Below are positions 32,458-43,109 of a stretch of 64,000 nucleotides of DNA, in pieces. Location: positions 26,380,670 through 26,444,669 of the forward strand of contig NC_091165.1 in the NCBI RefSeq assembly GCF_040958095.1, read 5' to 3'. The notes under the pieces were generated by a model. It had not been told where the DNA came from, ran no database searches, and saw only the letters and a list, made by a program, of their open reading frames with translations. The stretch is from Procambarus clarkii (Eukaryota > Arthropoda > Malacostraca > Decapoda > Cambaridae). The number at the start of each line of letters is the position of its first letter. Position 1 is the stretch's first letter. Made by a program: the position numbers and the translations under genes.

Positions 32458-33005
32458 TGTGTAATTACCTAAGTGTAGTTACAGGATGAGAGCTACGCTC
32501 GTGGTGTCCCGTCTTCCCAGCACTCTTTGTCATATAATGGTTTGAAATTACTGACGGTTTTGGCCTCCACCACCTTCTCACTTAACTTGTTCCAACCGTC
32601 TACCACTCTATTTACAAAAGTGAATTTTCGCATGTTTCGGACATAACTTTGTTTCGGCAGCTTTGTTTCGTTAGTTTAAATCTATAACCTCTTGTTCTTA
32701 AAGTTCCGGGTCTCAGGAATTCTTCCCTATCAATTTTATCGATTCCTGTTACTATTTTGAACGTAAAGATCATATACTGTAGCCTCTTTTTCTTCTATCT
32801 TCTAGTTTTTGCATATTTAATGCCTCTAACCTCTCCTCGTAGCTCTTGTCCTTCATTTCTGGGAGCCACTTAGTGGCATGTCGTTGCACCTTTTCCAGTT
32901 TGTTGATGTGCTTCTTATGATATGGGCACCATACAACCGCTGCATATTCTAGCTTTGGTCTAATAAGTCGTGAACAATTTCTTTAGTATTTCTCCATCCA
33001 TGTAA

Positions 33006-34908
33006 TTAAAAAATTCTGAGGTTAGAAAGTGTAGCATAGGCTCCTCGCACAATGTTCTTAATGTGGTCTTCAGGTGACAGTTTTCTATCTAGAACCACCC
33101 CTAGATCCCTTTCTTTGTCAGAATTCTTTAAAGATTTCTCACATAATTTATAGGTTGTGTGGGGTCTATATTCTCCAATTCCACATTCCATAACATGGCA
33201 TTTATTCATATTAAATTCCATTTGCCAAGTGTTGCTCCATATACTTATTTTGTCCAGGTCTTCCTGAAGGGCATGACAATCATTTAGGTTTCTTATCTTC
33301 CCTATTATCTTAGCATCATCAGCAAACATGTTCATGTAATTCTGTATTCCCACTGGTAGATCGTTTATGTAGACAATGAACATTACCGGTGCAAGAACTG
33401 AACCCTGTGGTACTCCACTCGTAACATTCCTCCAATCCGATACCCTGCCTCTGATTACGGCCCTCATTTTTCTGTCGGTTAGGAAATTTTTCATCCATGT
33501 TAGTAGCTTACCTGTCACTCCTCCAATATGTTCCAGTTTCCAGAACAACCTCTTATGGGGAACTCTGTCGAAAGCCTCTTTTAGGTCCAGATAGATGCAG
33601 TCAACCCAACCATCTCTTTCCTGTAAAATCTCTGTGGCTCGATCATAAAAACTGAGCAAGTTCATTACACAGGATCTTCCAGATCGAAAACCATACTGAC
33701 TGTCTGATATTATATCGTTTTCCTCCAGGTGTTCTACCCATTTAGTTTTAATTATTTTTTCCAATATTTTGACTATTACTCTTGTCAATGATACAGGTCT
33801 ATAATTAAGGGGGTCTTCCCTGTTTCCACTTTTGTAGATTGGAACTATGTAAGCCTTTTTCCACACATCAGCTACAACTCCTGTACACAGGGATGCCTGA
33901 AAAATCAGTTGAAGTGGAATGCTGAGCTCAGGTGCACATTCTCTCAGAACCCATGGTGAAACTCCAGATGGACCAACTGCTTTGTTCTTACTTAGCTCCT
34001 TGAGCATTTTTTCCACTTCATCTCTAGACACCTCTATGTGCTCTATGTTGTTCCCTGGAATTCTTATTGTGTCTGGTTCCCTAAAGATTTCATTTTGTAC
34101 AAACACACTTTGGAACTTTTCGTTTAATGATTCACACATTTCATTTTCCGTGAATCTATTTCCCATTTTCAACCTCTGAATATTATCCTTTACCTGCAAT
34201 TTGTTGTTTATGAATTTATAGAATAGACCTGATTCTGTTTTACATTTGTCTGCAATCCCTTTTTCAAAATTTCTTTCTGCCTCTCTCCTCACTGCCAATG
34301 TAGTTGTTTCTCGCATCTTTGTATCGCTGGTATGTTTGGGGATTTGGCCTCTTCCTGTATTGTTTCTATTTTTGTGTCTTTTGGTCTCTGGCCCTCTCGC
34401 AATTTCTATTGAACCAATCCTGTTTCCTAGTTCTGCATCTCTGTTTTGGTATAAATTTTGTTGTGCTTTTATCATATATTTCACAAAACTTGACATACAT
34501 CTCATTCACTTCCTTGTCTAGCATCAAGTGTCTCCAATTATACTCATTAAAAAATTTTCTAAGGTGGCCATAATGTCCTCTCCTGAAGTCAGGATTTTCA
34601 ACTGCTTCAACCTCCTTATTTTCTTCCAGATTATAACGCATTGCATACTTTATTCTCAAAAAGACATGGTCACGTTTACCCAAGGGAGGAAGGTACTGAA
34701 TGTCAAATATCTCTTCCTCCTTCCAGGTAAATATCAAATCTAGCATGGAGGGAACGCCCCCTTCCCTCATCCTCGTAGCTTGTATAACATGTTGATACAA
34801 GAATGTTTCCAGGATGAGGTCTACAAATCTACAGGTCCAAAAATCTTCTGTTTTAGCTTCATATGCTTCCCAATCTATGGATTTCAAGTTGAAGTCACCG
34901 ACTATCAA
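33006..34908 (-). pseudogene. LINE alpha copy C ORF2: endonuclease end and RT, frameshifted
   Basis: On the minus strand 34908-34366 gives the endonuclease end (IVGDFNLKSIDWEAYEAKTE, GKRDHVFL with Ser replaced by Arg). An overlapping frame, 34505-33006, gives RT with VGPSGVSPW (Asp lost), YRPVSLTRVIV, YLDLKEAFDRVPH, SGVPQGSVLAP and FADD. The frame ends at LSNLRIF, and the C-terminal 500 bases (33005-32460) remain recognisable only with frameshifts. Catalytic FADD is kept, but this copy cannot make a full protein. Confidence 0.88.
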
Positions 34909-35335
34909 GTCGTGATCTTTCGTTATCCGCTCTCGCTATAATCTCTCTCATTATTGTTATAAGACCTTCGCGTTTACAATCTAGCTCCTCCTTTGACCAT
35001 GTGCTGCTTGGCGGTGGACTATATGCATTTATGATCATTAGTTTATCATCCTCATGGCATATCTCTAGTGCTATTATGTCAACTTCTTGTGAATTGGCAG
35101 TCATTATTTCTTTCACCTTTAGGTGTTCTTTCACCAGCACAGCAATGCCACCGCCTTTCCTAATTTTTCTGTCCTGTCTCCAAATTGAGTAGCCCATTGG
35201 GAATATGACCTCATTTAAAATAACATCTTCAAGTTTTGTCTCCGTGAGTGCAACAATGTCTGGTGTCTGCAGCTGTATTACATCACTTAACTCCAGTATC
35301 TTCGATCTCACTCCATCTATATTTGGTGTATGCAA
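34895..35335 (-). pseudogene. LINE alpha copy C ORF2: endonuclease N-terminal part
   Basis: The frame reads TPNIDGVRSKILELSD, ALTETKLED, and INAYSPPPSSTWSKEELD. The conserved Asn (PNI) and Glu (TET) of the endonuclease are present. It shifts frame near 34900 into the next segment. There is again no upstream ATG; the frame runs on from the ORF1 overlap. Confidence 0.85.
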
Positions 35336-35383
35336 TCTTCAGGAACTTGTTCCCCCTCTTCTTATTCTTCACTCCCCCTCTCT

Positions 35384-36405
35384 CTATTGATTTTGTTGGT
35401 TTGCCTTTATGTACCACTTTACTGGTCTGCCTACCCCTATCACTTTGTAGAAAAAAGAATTGATTTCTTCTTCATTCCTGCTCTCATTTAAACTTTTTGC
35501 CTCGGCGAGGTTCAGTTTTAGCTTCTCTCTGTCTTCTTTTGAAAGATCTCGTCTTAACGACCACACTTTCCTCATCCTCATCACTTTGTAATTTTCTGGC
35601 ATTCCTTAGTACTTCTTCCATATGTTTGGCACCGTTTAGGGTGATCCTCAAAGGTCGATCTCTCCCCTTTTACGTATTTGCCTATTCTCCTGTAGTCGCA
35701 CACATTCTCTATGGTAGTAAGACCTTCTACGAGGCCAACAATTTTATCTACTACTTTTGCTTCTTCTACAGCTCTTTCTGACCTAGATATTATCTCCTTT
35801 TCTTTGCAACCAAAAATTATCAGGGATTTGCTCCGATCAACTGTGTTTTGCACCAACTTCGGGTTGGATGCCAATTTCTTTCTTACTTCCAGCCTAATGT
35901 TTGTTTTATCTTGGTTGCTGCAGTGTTTGGCTTCCTTTACTGCTTCTTCAATTTTTTCCTTCTCCTTGGCCACTTGTGCATAGGTGAGTTGCATATCTTT
36001 CCTGCACTGTTCTATTCCCTGTGTAACTTCCTCCATCTGTGCTGATAAAAGCTGTTTCTCCTGTTGAATTTCCTTACCTAACCTATTGTAGTCATTTATA
36101 TTTAAATTTACTTTAACTTCTTCCAATGCTATTTTTAATAGTTTATTTTCTTCTTCCATGGCTTTGCAATTTGTTTCCAATTGATTTTTATCCTTGCACA
36201 AGTCTTTCACTATATCCTCAATACATAAAACTTTGCTATTCAAATAGTCATTACTTTCTTTCAATTTACTAATTATTTCTACATGAGAGTTCACTATAGT
36301 ATCTAATTTTACCAACTTGTTATGTAGACTACTAATATCAATGCTTTCTTCATCAAATCCCGCAAAATCAAGCTCTGTTTTGTTTTTCCTCTTGCCGGTG
36401 GCCAT
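35384..36405 (-). pseudogene. LINE alpha ORF1, coiled-coil RNA-binding protein, frameshifted
   Basis: From ATG 36405 the protein begins MATGKRKNKTELDFAGF and then has a long heptad-rich coiled coil (residues about 25-165, e.g. LETNCKAMEEENKLLKIALE). A basic middle domain follows (LIIFGCKEKE, VCDYRRIGKYVKGERS). A frameshift near 35660 takes it to a false stop at 35581. Another one-base difference near 35590 separates it from the tail 35602-35384, which matches the ORF1 end of copy B (RRDLSKEDREKLKLNLAEAK). LINE ORF1 proteins form trimers or multimers on element RNA. This is the only copy here showing the N-terminus. Confidence 0.8.
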
Positions 36406-36419
36406 CTTGAATCATCTTG

Positions 36420-36420
36420 A

Positions 36421-36457
<37 letters not shown>

Positions 36458-36475
36458 TGTGTGTATGTATATATA
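36420..36475. repeat. (GT)n microsatellite
   Basis: An interrupted GT/ATGT run stands at the 5' edge of LINE alpha copy C and directly before a foldback MITE. Confidence 0.9.
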
Positions 36476-36872
36476 TGTTGTACCTAGTAGTCAGAACATG
36501 GTTCTTGGCCTACTATGCAAGGCCCAATTTGCCTAATAAGCCAAGTTTTCCAGAATTTCAATATTTTTCTCATTTTTATCATATGAAATGATAAAGCTAT
36601 TCATTTCATTATGTATGAGCTAATTTTTTTAAATTTGAGTTAAAACTAACATAGATATATGACCAAACCTAACCAACCCTACCTAACCTAACCTATCTTA
36701 ACCTAACCTAAACTAACATAACTAAATCAATAATTTATGTTCCTAATATAATAATATTTAAAATAAACCAATAGGAAACAATTTATTGAAAATAAAGAAT
36801 CACTTGGCCTATTATGCAAATCGGGCCTTGCATAGTAGGCCGAGAAGTGCATTCTGGCTACTAGGTACGACA
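36476..36872. mobile_element. Foldback MITE with about 65-bp terminal inverted repeats
   Basis: The left end TGTTGTACCTAGTAGTCAGA and the complement of the right end TGTCGTACCTAGTAGCCAGA agree over about 65 bases, down to GGCCTACTATGCAAGGCCC. The flanks read TATA on both sides, a possible target duplication. The interior carries CCTAA-type repeats (36664-36722). No protein is encoded and the superfamily is not assigned. Confidence 0.82.
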
Positions 36873-36892
36873 TATACTGTACATATATACGT

Positions 36893-37125
36893 ATATATAT
36901 ATATATATATATTTGCCTAATAAGCTAAGTTTTCCTGATTTTTTTTTTTTTCAATTTTTTTCTTATGAAATGATAAAGCTATTCATTTCATTATGTATGA
37001 GTTCATTTTTTTTAAATTTGAGTTAAAACTAACAGAGATATATGACCCAACCTAACCTATCCAACTTAACCTAACCTAAACTAACCTAAGTCAATAATTT
37101 ATGTTCTTAATATAATGCAACAATT
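36893..37125. mobile_element. Partial second copy of the foldback MITE after a TA array
   Basis: After (TA)n, the interior of the MITE repeats from TTTGCCTAATAAGC through the CCTAA block to GTCAATAATTTATG. The left terminal repeat is missing and the right one was not found. It lies 40 bases from the complete copy. Confidence 0.75.
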
Positions 37126-37309
37126 ATAATTCAAATAAGCCAATTTTACATATAGAATAGAGTAGCAGCACATTGTTGTGTGTACAGTATAACAAAGCTT
37201 GTTAATAAAAAATAACCACTTCCACAATATTTGTACCTAAGTTCCCTAATATTTGTGCAAATTCACCATTGTAATCACTGCCATCAACTTATAGCTGTTT
37301 ATGTTGAAT
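37126..37309. other. AT-rich, nothing recognised
   Basis: A short spacer between the MITE and LINE delta with no feature. Confidence 0.5.
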
Positions 37310-37895
37310 GCCAATTTTTCAAAATGTTTATTCACGTAAAATACATACATACAAGATGTGATACAAACATTGATGGATTTATAGATAGAGCTAGTACATA
37401 CAATGCCTAAAGCCACTATTACGCAAAGTGTTTCGGGCAGTTAAAACGCTAAGACTAAAACTTGATACTAATTGAGATTAAAGTATAAATTGTGTTGAGA
37501 TAATATAAAATTAAAAAAGGGGGGAACATGACAGAAAAATAGCAAATATAGAATTTGGTCGACAAACAGCATTGTTTAAAATAGCAGACATGGGTTGACA
37601 TTAAAGGGGTAAGGTAGGTTACAGGGAGTTAATTAGGTAGTACTTAGTTTTTATCTTAAAAACTGGTTGGGAGAGGTACAGTCTTTAACATAATTGGGAA
37701 GGTCATTCCACATTCTGGGTCCCTTGATTTGTAGAGCATTTCTAGTCTGATTAAGTCGTACTCTTGGAATATCAAATAGGTATTTGTTTCTGGTGTGGTG
37801 CTCATGGGTTCTGTTACAACCTTCTAGGAAGCTTTTAAGGTCAGGATTGACATTACAGTTCAGCGTTTTATATTTTGCTACAATGCTTCATATTT
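37310..37895 (-). mobile_element. LINE delta 3' part, minus strand
   Basis: A minus-strand frame without a start codon reads LNCNVNPDLKSFLEGCNRTH, KYLFDIPRVRLNQTRNALQ and GPRMWNDLPNYVKD, with no stop over about 75 codons (about 37870-37650). The G-P-x-x-W-N-x-L-P motif is typical of LINE protein C-termini. It is followed by a 3' UTR with GCCCGAAACACTTTGCGTAA in complement. The same 3' end occurs at 40272-40400 (+). Confidence 0.7.
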
Positions 37896-38159
37896 TGCTA
37901 CAATGTACCTATTAATAATCTTGCAATTATGCTACAATGAATTTACCTGAGGGGCCACTAGTACTAGTGGCCCCTAGTACTAGGACAGGAAGCTGGTGGC
38001 TTGTCAAAGGTCACCCCATTGGCCCTGATACTCTTTACCAGTTGTAGTTTAAAACCCAACATTGTTTTGGCGTTCACGGGCTCGGCGGGTAGGTGGCGCC
38101 ATGGGTTTATAACCCTGTGGGTCAAAAAGCATCTGTTCTGTCATAAAATACCTCAGGAA

Positions 38160-38340
38160 AATCAATATGACTTTTTTATCTAAACCTATCTAATGTCACT
38201 CATCTCTCAGGTGGAAGGCTTGATTATGTAATAGATCACGGTCTCTTAGACAATGTTGTCCATGGATCTTTAGTTAATTAGTAATCACCATGCCATACTT
38301 ATCACATACACAATCAAAGATGTTAAATCACAACATTATG
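38160..38340 (+). mobile_element. LINE endonuclease scrap (delta-like)
   Basis: The plus frame reads NVTHLSGGRLDYVIDHGLLD, then NVVHGSLVN and stops. R-L-D-Y-V-I is a common end-of-endonuclease motif preceding the S-D-H box, which is degraded here (AATCACCATGCC). It is broken and short. Confidence 0.55.
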
Positions 38341-38847
38341 AAAAGACTAGTTAACATCCTTATTGTGGCTTGTTGAGCTTGAAACCGTTCCTCCTGGTTC
38401 GTGTTACATCTGACCTTTTGTACCGATTAATAATCTTAAAATTTTACTACATTGTACTTATTAATATTCTTCAATTTTTTCTACAATGTACCTACTATTA
38501 TTCTTCGAATTTTGCTACAAATTACCTACTTATAAGGACTTATACCCCAAACGCTATGCGGGTTAGTGGCTTTGCAAGAATGTAAAAACATCAATGTTAT
38601 GTACTCTCACAAACTCAATGTACCTTCTTGTATATATAAATAAATACAATACAAATGGGGAGGGTGAATGAGTGGGAGAGTGGTTGAAGGAGGTGGGTGG
38701 AGAGGTGTGGCGGCAGGTTGGCTGTTTACTGCCCTCAGTCTCTTGCTGGGTCTTGTGGAGAGTGTGTGTGTTGCTACGCCCAGGACCGCTCTGTTTCATC
38801 ACTTGCTACTCGGCCTGTAGACAACTTTGTGTTTGGGAGAGTTCAAG

Positions 38848-39011
38848 ATGACACTACTGAAAAAGTGCTGTTGTTGCTGCTTTGACCTACGGGCGGGTTC
38901 CTTGGCCATAGGTGTCATATCCTTTCTGGTAAATATATGCAATTTGGTTCTGTTTTTCTCGGGTGCAGACAATGTACTCCGGCTGTTACTATATTTGCTG
39001 GCATGTCGCAG
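38848..39011 (+). CDS. Probable first coding exon of a small membrane protein
   Basis: ATG at 38848 follows about 160 bases of unique, GC-balanced sequence. It encodes MTLLKKCCCCCFDLRAG, then SLAIGVISFLVNICNLVLFF, a single hydrophobic segment of about 20 residues, then SGADNVLRLLLYLLACR. The frame runs into CGCAG|GTAAGAACA, a strong donor, leaving two bases of a codon. Five adjacent Cys before the first membrane segment resemble the start of small arthropod four-pass proteins, and the Cys could be palmitoylated. No later exon was found in the window. Sequence support is from composition and splice site only; I cannot name the family. Confidence 0.45.
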
Positions 39012-39194
39012 GTAAGAACACATACAGACACATAAGGCAACAGGCATTAAGAGGTTAGTAAATGGACCAGAAAGAGCTAGACCTCGCTTCCCCGTAGTCG
39101 CATTTAGGTGAACACAATTTCACCCAAACTTCCCAAGAACGCCTCTGAACCTCACCACCGCGCGCGCGCACCCGAGAACCCGAGACACACACAC

Positions 39195-39715
39195 ACAGCC
39201 CGTACCTTGTCAAGCACAAGGCCAAGCTTGAAAAAGTTCAGAGATATGCCACTAGGTTAGTCCCAGAACTAAGAGGCATGAGTTACGAAGAAAAGCTGCG
39301 AGAAATGCACCTCACGACACTAGAAAACAGAAGAGTAAGGAGAGACATGATCACTACCTACAAAATTCTCGGAGGAATTGACAGGGGTAGATAAAGATAA
39401 ACTGTTTAACATGGGTGGTATGCGAACAAGGGGACACAGATGGTAACTGAGTACCCAAATGAGCCACAGGGACGTTAGAAAGAACTTTTTCAGTGTCAGA
39501 GTAGTTAACAGATGGAATGCATTAGGCAGTGATGTGATGGAGGCTGACTCCATACACACTTTCCAATGTAGATATGATAGAGCCCAGTAGGCTCAGGAAT
39601 GTGTAAATCGGTTGATTAACAGTTGAGAGGCGGGACCAAAGAGCCAGAGCTCAATCCTCCCCCCCCCCAAGCACAATTAAGCGAGTACAATTAGGTGAGT
39701 ACAGACAGATACACA
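39195..39715 (+). mobile_element. LINE beta, 5'-truncated 3' part
   Basis: The plus strand encodes the C-terminus of another LINE: KLEKVQRYATRLVPELRGMS, then RRVRRDMITTYKI (the RRxRGDM-type motif) and SVRVVNRWNALGSDVMEADS. It ends in a 3' UTR with TTGAGAGGCGGGACCAAAGA and a short AGGTGAGTAC tail. Small frameshifts exist. LINE beta is the most numerous family between 39 and 57 kb. Confidence 0.85.
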
Positions 39716-39721
39716 CACACA

Positions 39722-40035
39722 AAGGTTCAACGGTTTTCTATCAGACTAGTACCCGAAATGAGGGGGTAGAGCTACAAGAATAATAATAATGATGATAATA
39801 ATAATAATAATTTATTTAGGAAAAGTACGTACATAGAAGAGACTACGGGAATTAAACCTCACGCCGCTGGAAGACAAAAGTTAGGGGGGGGACATGATCA
39901 CCATATACAATATTCTCAAAGGAATTGATAGGATAGATAAAGACAGATTATTTAACACAAGGGGACACACACACACTCTAGGGGACACAGGTGGAAATTG
40001 AGTGCCCACATGAGCCATAGGGACATTATAATTTT
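39722..40035 (+). mobile_element. LINE beta, second truncated copy with a 55-bp insert
   Basis: The same C-terminal region is present (VPEMRG, GDMITIYNILKGIDRIDK). It is interrupted at 39779-39835 by an ATAATA run plus TTTATTTAGGAAAAGTACGT, the minus-strand 3' end of LINE delta. The LINE beta reading resumes after it. Confidence 0.75.
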
Positions 40036-40040
40036 TTTTT

Positions 40041-40230
40041 TTAGTATGTGTTTTTTTTTTCATAGAAATTCCTGTGCGGGCCCTAAGCCACCGGCTGGCC
40101 CACTAAGTGTTGTTTATTTCTGTTTTACTTTGGCAGAGTATGAGTATTTATGACTCGTATGGTCGCTTCAGGAAGATTTTGCCCAATGTTTACGAACTTT
40201 TTCTGCTCTGGTGAACTGTGTGACCCACTA
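40041..40230 (-). mobile_element. Short A-tailed retroposon X, minus strand
   Basis: Oligo-T at the plus-strand start is followed by CCTGTGCGGGCCCTAAGCCA and GAGTATGAGTATTTATGACT. The same sequence in the other orientation forms the insert at 48536-48744, where its borders are exact. It is not tRNA-headed in the part present. Confidence 0.7.
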
Positions 40231-40271
40231 TAGATGTAAAGTGCCTTGTATAGAGTGCCTTGAGTGCCTCG

Positions 40272-40400
40272 TTTTTGCCCGAAACGCTATGCATACTAGT
40301 GGCTTTAGGTATTGTATGTACTACCTCTGTCTTTAAATCAAACAGAATGTTTGTACTGTAACTGCAACTATGTATGTACTTTTCCTAAAATTATTATTAT
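40272..40400 (+). mobile_element. LINE delta 3' end
   Basis: The sequence CGAAACGCTATGCATACTAG, then TTTAGGTATTGTATGTACTA, is the complement of the 3' UTR at 37390-37440. It ends in AAAATTATTATTATTATAG, the simple tail of the family. Confidence 0.7.
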
Positions 40401-40455
40401 TATAGTGACTGTTGTGAGCCGCTTGTTGAATCACTTGTGATATAAAAGATTATTG

Positions 40456-40558
40456 ATGTGTAATTACCTAAGTGTAGTTACAGGATGAGAGCTACGTACG
40501 CTCCTGGTGTCCCGTCTTCCCAGCACTGTCATATAACGCTTTGAAACTACTGACGTAG
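40456..40558 (-). mobile_element. LINE alpha 3' end, minus strand
   Basis: It is a 5'-truncated copy of about 100 bases with the shared tail GTAATTACCTAAGTGTAGTT and AGCTAC, then CCCAGCACTGTCATATAACG. Confidence 0.85.
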
Positions 40559-40573
40559 TTTGTATTTGTGTAG

Positions 40574-40785
40574 GTGATTAAATATGTATGTGTATGTATG
40601 TATATATGTATATGTATATATATGTATATATGTATATGTATATATATGTATATATGTATATGTATATATATGTATATATGTATATGTATATATATGTATA
40701 TATGTATATGTATATATATGTATATATATGTATATATGTATATGTATATATATGTACATGTATGTATGTGTATATGTATATATAA
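40574..40785. repeat. TATATATG/TATG microsatellite
   Basis: Repeating TATGTATATATG-type units run for about 210 bases. The long Tyr/Ile/Met frames on both strands are products of the repeat. Confidence 0.92.
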
Positions 40786-40919
40786 CATTAATAATTGTGT
40801 AACTAGCGTCAAAAGATTGTTATTTGCTTACCTAAACGAACTAGTGTGTTCGGTTCCTGAACCGATTATGTACCTCTGTAATCCTTTACACCACCGGCTA
40901 CAGGATGGGTATGGGGTGC

Positions 40920-41065
40920 ATAATAAAGAAATTGAATTTAATTCTGTTGAATCTGAGTTGAAATCTTATTGGGTTTGTAACTGCACTGTGTTAGATAATG
41001 TTCCAGTGGTCTGTCGGACATTTCTCCACAGTGCTGTCATTTCCTCTCATCTTCTGGAACCTGTA
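40920..41065 (-). mobile_element. Retroposon X, upstream part
   Basis: It shares CTGTTGAATCTGAGTTGAAA and TCTTATTGGGTTTGTAACTG with the complement of the insert at 48536-48744, and extends beyond it. It probably shows sequence lost from the truncated copies. Confidence 0.55.
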
Positions 41066-41094
41066 AGTCTATTTCCCCATGCACATGGGTTATC

Positions 41095-41370
41095 TTGAAG
41101 TTATCTTGAGATGATTTCGGGGCTGATCGTCCTCGCGGTCCGGTCTTCGACTAGGCCTCATTTTTGTTACACACCCCCAAGCAGCAGCCCGTAGCAACCG
41201 TCTAACTCCCAGGTACCTATTTACTGCTGGGTAACAGGGGTATCAGGGTAAAAGAAACCTTTTGCCAATTTGTCTCTGCCTCCACCGGGGATCGAACCCG
41301 GAACCTCAGGACTACGAATCCGAAGCGCTGTCCATTCAGCTGTCAGGCACCCCGGGTATCCAAGCCTGAT
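41095..41370 (-). repeat. SINE family 1, minus strand
   Basis: The minus strand reads a tRNA-like head with B box GGGTTCGATCC (41289-41299), a body (AGGTACCTATTTACTGCTGG in complement) and a 3' tail GGACCGCGAGGACGATCAGC, CCCGAAATCATCTCAAGATA. The tail is the same as that of LINE gamma. Confidence 0.85.
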
Positions 41371-41626
41371 ACGATGTAAGTGTATTTCTGTTGCTATACT
41401 GCTCCCTTTCATAAAATAAGTGGTTCGTAGTTGGTTGAATTCTTGTTCCCACCTGCAGATCCTGATGTTGCAACTGCTGTATTGTGGTCACTACATCTTC
41501 TGCATTGCTCTATTTCTAATTACTTTCTTAATCTGTGATAGACTCTGTGATATATAAATGTCTACATTTCTTCTCTTGGTTGCAAGTTTTACAGCTTCGT
41601 CTGAATTGTTGTTGAATTGTTGAAAC

Positions 41627-41829
41627 CTGGGATTTCAAGAACAAGCGATGATAGATTTAAGCTATGAAAAAGCTACACCAAAAAAATAAAGTTTACTTTT
41701 GCAAATAAAATGGTAGACGGTTGGAACAAGTGAGAAGATGGTAGAGGCCAAGCATCATATGATAATGTATTGAGAAGACGAAACGTCTCGAGCATACCTC
41801 TCGTCCTGTAACTACATTTACGTAATTAC
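41627..41829 (+). mobile_element. LINE alpha 3' end, plus strand, diverged
   Basis: It matches the C-terminal coding end (GGGATTTCAAGAACAAGCGA, GGTAGACGGTTGGAACAAGT) and tail (CTCTCGTCCTGTAACTACAT). Deletions break the frame. Confidence 0.8.
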
Positions 41830-41861
41830 ATATACCCAGGTGCACAAGCCCAGGTTGATTG

Positions 41862-42510
41862 ACTGATTGATTGAGTGATGAAGATTAAGCCACCCAAAAG
41901 GTGGCACGGGCATGAATAGCCCGTAAGTGGTACAATTTTTTGTTCAGTAAATCTATTCAGTGTTCTGAGGTCGCATTTAATCGTAAAGTTGCTATCGCAG
42001 GGGAGGATACTGCTTGACAGTATTTATGAGGGTGTCCAGCTGCTGGACACCTTTTTTGACCAGATGAGTGGCAGTGTTGATGGCTTCAGGGCGGTTACTG
42101 CATGATTCGGGGACTCTTAAAGCTCTTCTTAGGTCATTGGTTGCTTCACATTCCAGGAGATAGTGAAGTAGTGACTTTTCTGTGACAGTTTGGCAGAAGA
42201 TGCATTCTCTCTGTCTGGGTTCACCAATCTCCCAGTTGCATCTGTAACCTAGACGTAGTCTATATAACCGAACTGCTATTTCCCTGTGGATTCGTTTTGG
42301 GATATTTAACCTTCCTAATTTGATAGCCTGAAGATACCATATTGCAGAAGGCGAACCTTCAGCTACTCTCTGGTGTAGATAGGCTTTGTTGAGGTGTGAG
42401 AGTTGCATTCGCCCAGGTGCGCACTCGCACTTATAAGCATACCTCCACGCAGACAGAAACAACTTGAAGACAAGTTCAGGGAAGTGAGCTCCTCCTGCAC
42501 TCACAAACAG
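41862..42510 (-). mobile_element. LINE epsilon 3' part, minus strand
   Basis: The minus strand carries a clean 170-residue frame (42504-41992) and a 3' UTR with GCCACCTTTTGGGTGGC and a TCAATCA-type tail at 41862-41890. It is 5'-truncated. It is the only copy of this family in the window. Confidence 0.8.
41992..42504 (-). pseudogene. LINE epsilon ORF2 C-terminus with zinc-binding motif
   Basis: The 170 residues include KRIHREIAVRLYRLRLGYRC, then ECIFCQTVTEKSLLHYLLEC, a C-x2-C-x8-H-x4-C motif. This arrangement ends the protein of several LINE groups (I/Nimb/R1-like), in some after an RNase H domain. RT and endonuclease are absent because of truncation. The frame is intact to its stop, so the insertion is not very old. 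Confidence 0.75.
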
Positions 42511-43105
42511 TGCACAGTTTTTGTTACCTGAACTAGATGCACCCTCCCATCCCCCTAGCCCAAACCCCGTTCCACGTCATTACAATGTCCTACCTCTCAT
42601 TTCCCTAATGGTTCTGCACTTGGCAGGAAAAGGTGGAAGAGTGGGGTTACAGACGGGTGGCGGCGGCGGTGGTGATGGAAGGTTCATATCACTTTGCACA
42701 CATTTTGTGCTTGCCTGCGAGTTCACACATGAGCACACGCTCACGCCTGGAGAAGTACTTATGCACTCATAAATCTACATAAAATCTACCAGGTAGCCTA
42801 GAGGATGACCTCCGCGGAAGAGCAGGAAATATGGACTAATCTTGAAACACAGACTAAGTCTTTATGACCACACCCAACCTGGTCGTCGACCCCACACTAA
42901 GCGAACAAGACCCCCTAATGGGGACCCAGTTGCCACCCATTAACCTGCAAAAGCAAATTACCCTCTGGGCTCAGAAAAGACGCTTTGACTGGGCACCAGT
43001 GGAGGATAATTGGGTCCCCTAAGGAGCCAATTATTTTAGTGTATAATAAAAATAAATTTATTCATGCCCATAAGAAGGATGTAAATGCGATACTGGATAT
43101 ATCTT
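42511..43105. other. No gene recognised
   Basis: A C/G-rich patch (42530-42770) and AT-rich sequence are present. No domain or repeat copy was identified with confidence. Confidence 0.45.
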
Positions 43106-43109
43106 GCCC

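Larger units (their letters stand above)
32460..36419 (-). mobile_element. LINE alpha copy C, longest copy, with ORF1
   Basis: Read on the minus strand it starts at an ATG-bearing ORF1 (36405), continues through the ORF1 tail and ORF2, and ends with the family 3' tail (plus-strand GTAATTACCTAAGTGTAGTT at 32462). At about 3.96 kb it is close to full length. Several frameshifts in ORF1 and ORF2 show that it is older than copies A and B. Its endonuclease half resembles copy B, not copy A. Confidence 0.9.

Noticed and set aside
35581..36405. Host coiled-coil gene at 35581-36405 (minus)
   Set aside because: It stands directly upstream of LINE alpha ORF2 and continues into the same ORF1 tail as copy B, so it is LINE ORF1.
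40492..41098. Tyr/Ile/Met-rich frames on both strands
   Set aside because: They are translations of the TATATATG microsatellite.
42521..42772. 83-codon frame with a Gly run
   Set aside because: Low-complexity composition with no homology or splice support.
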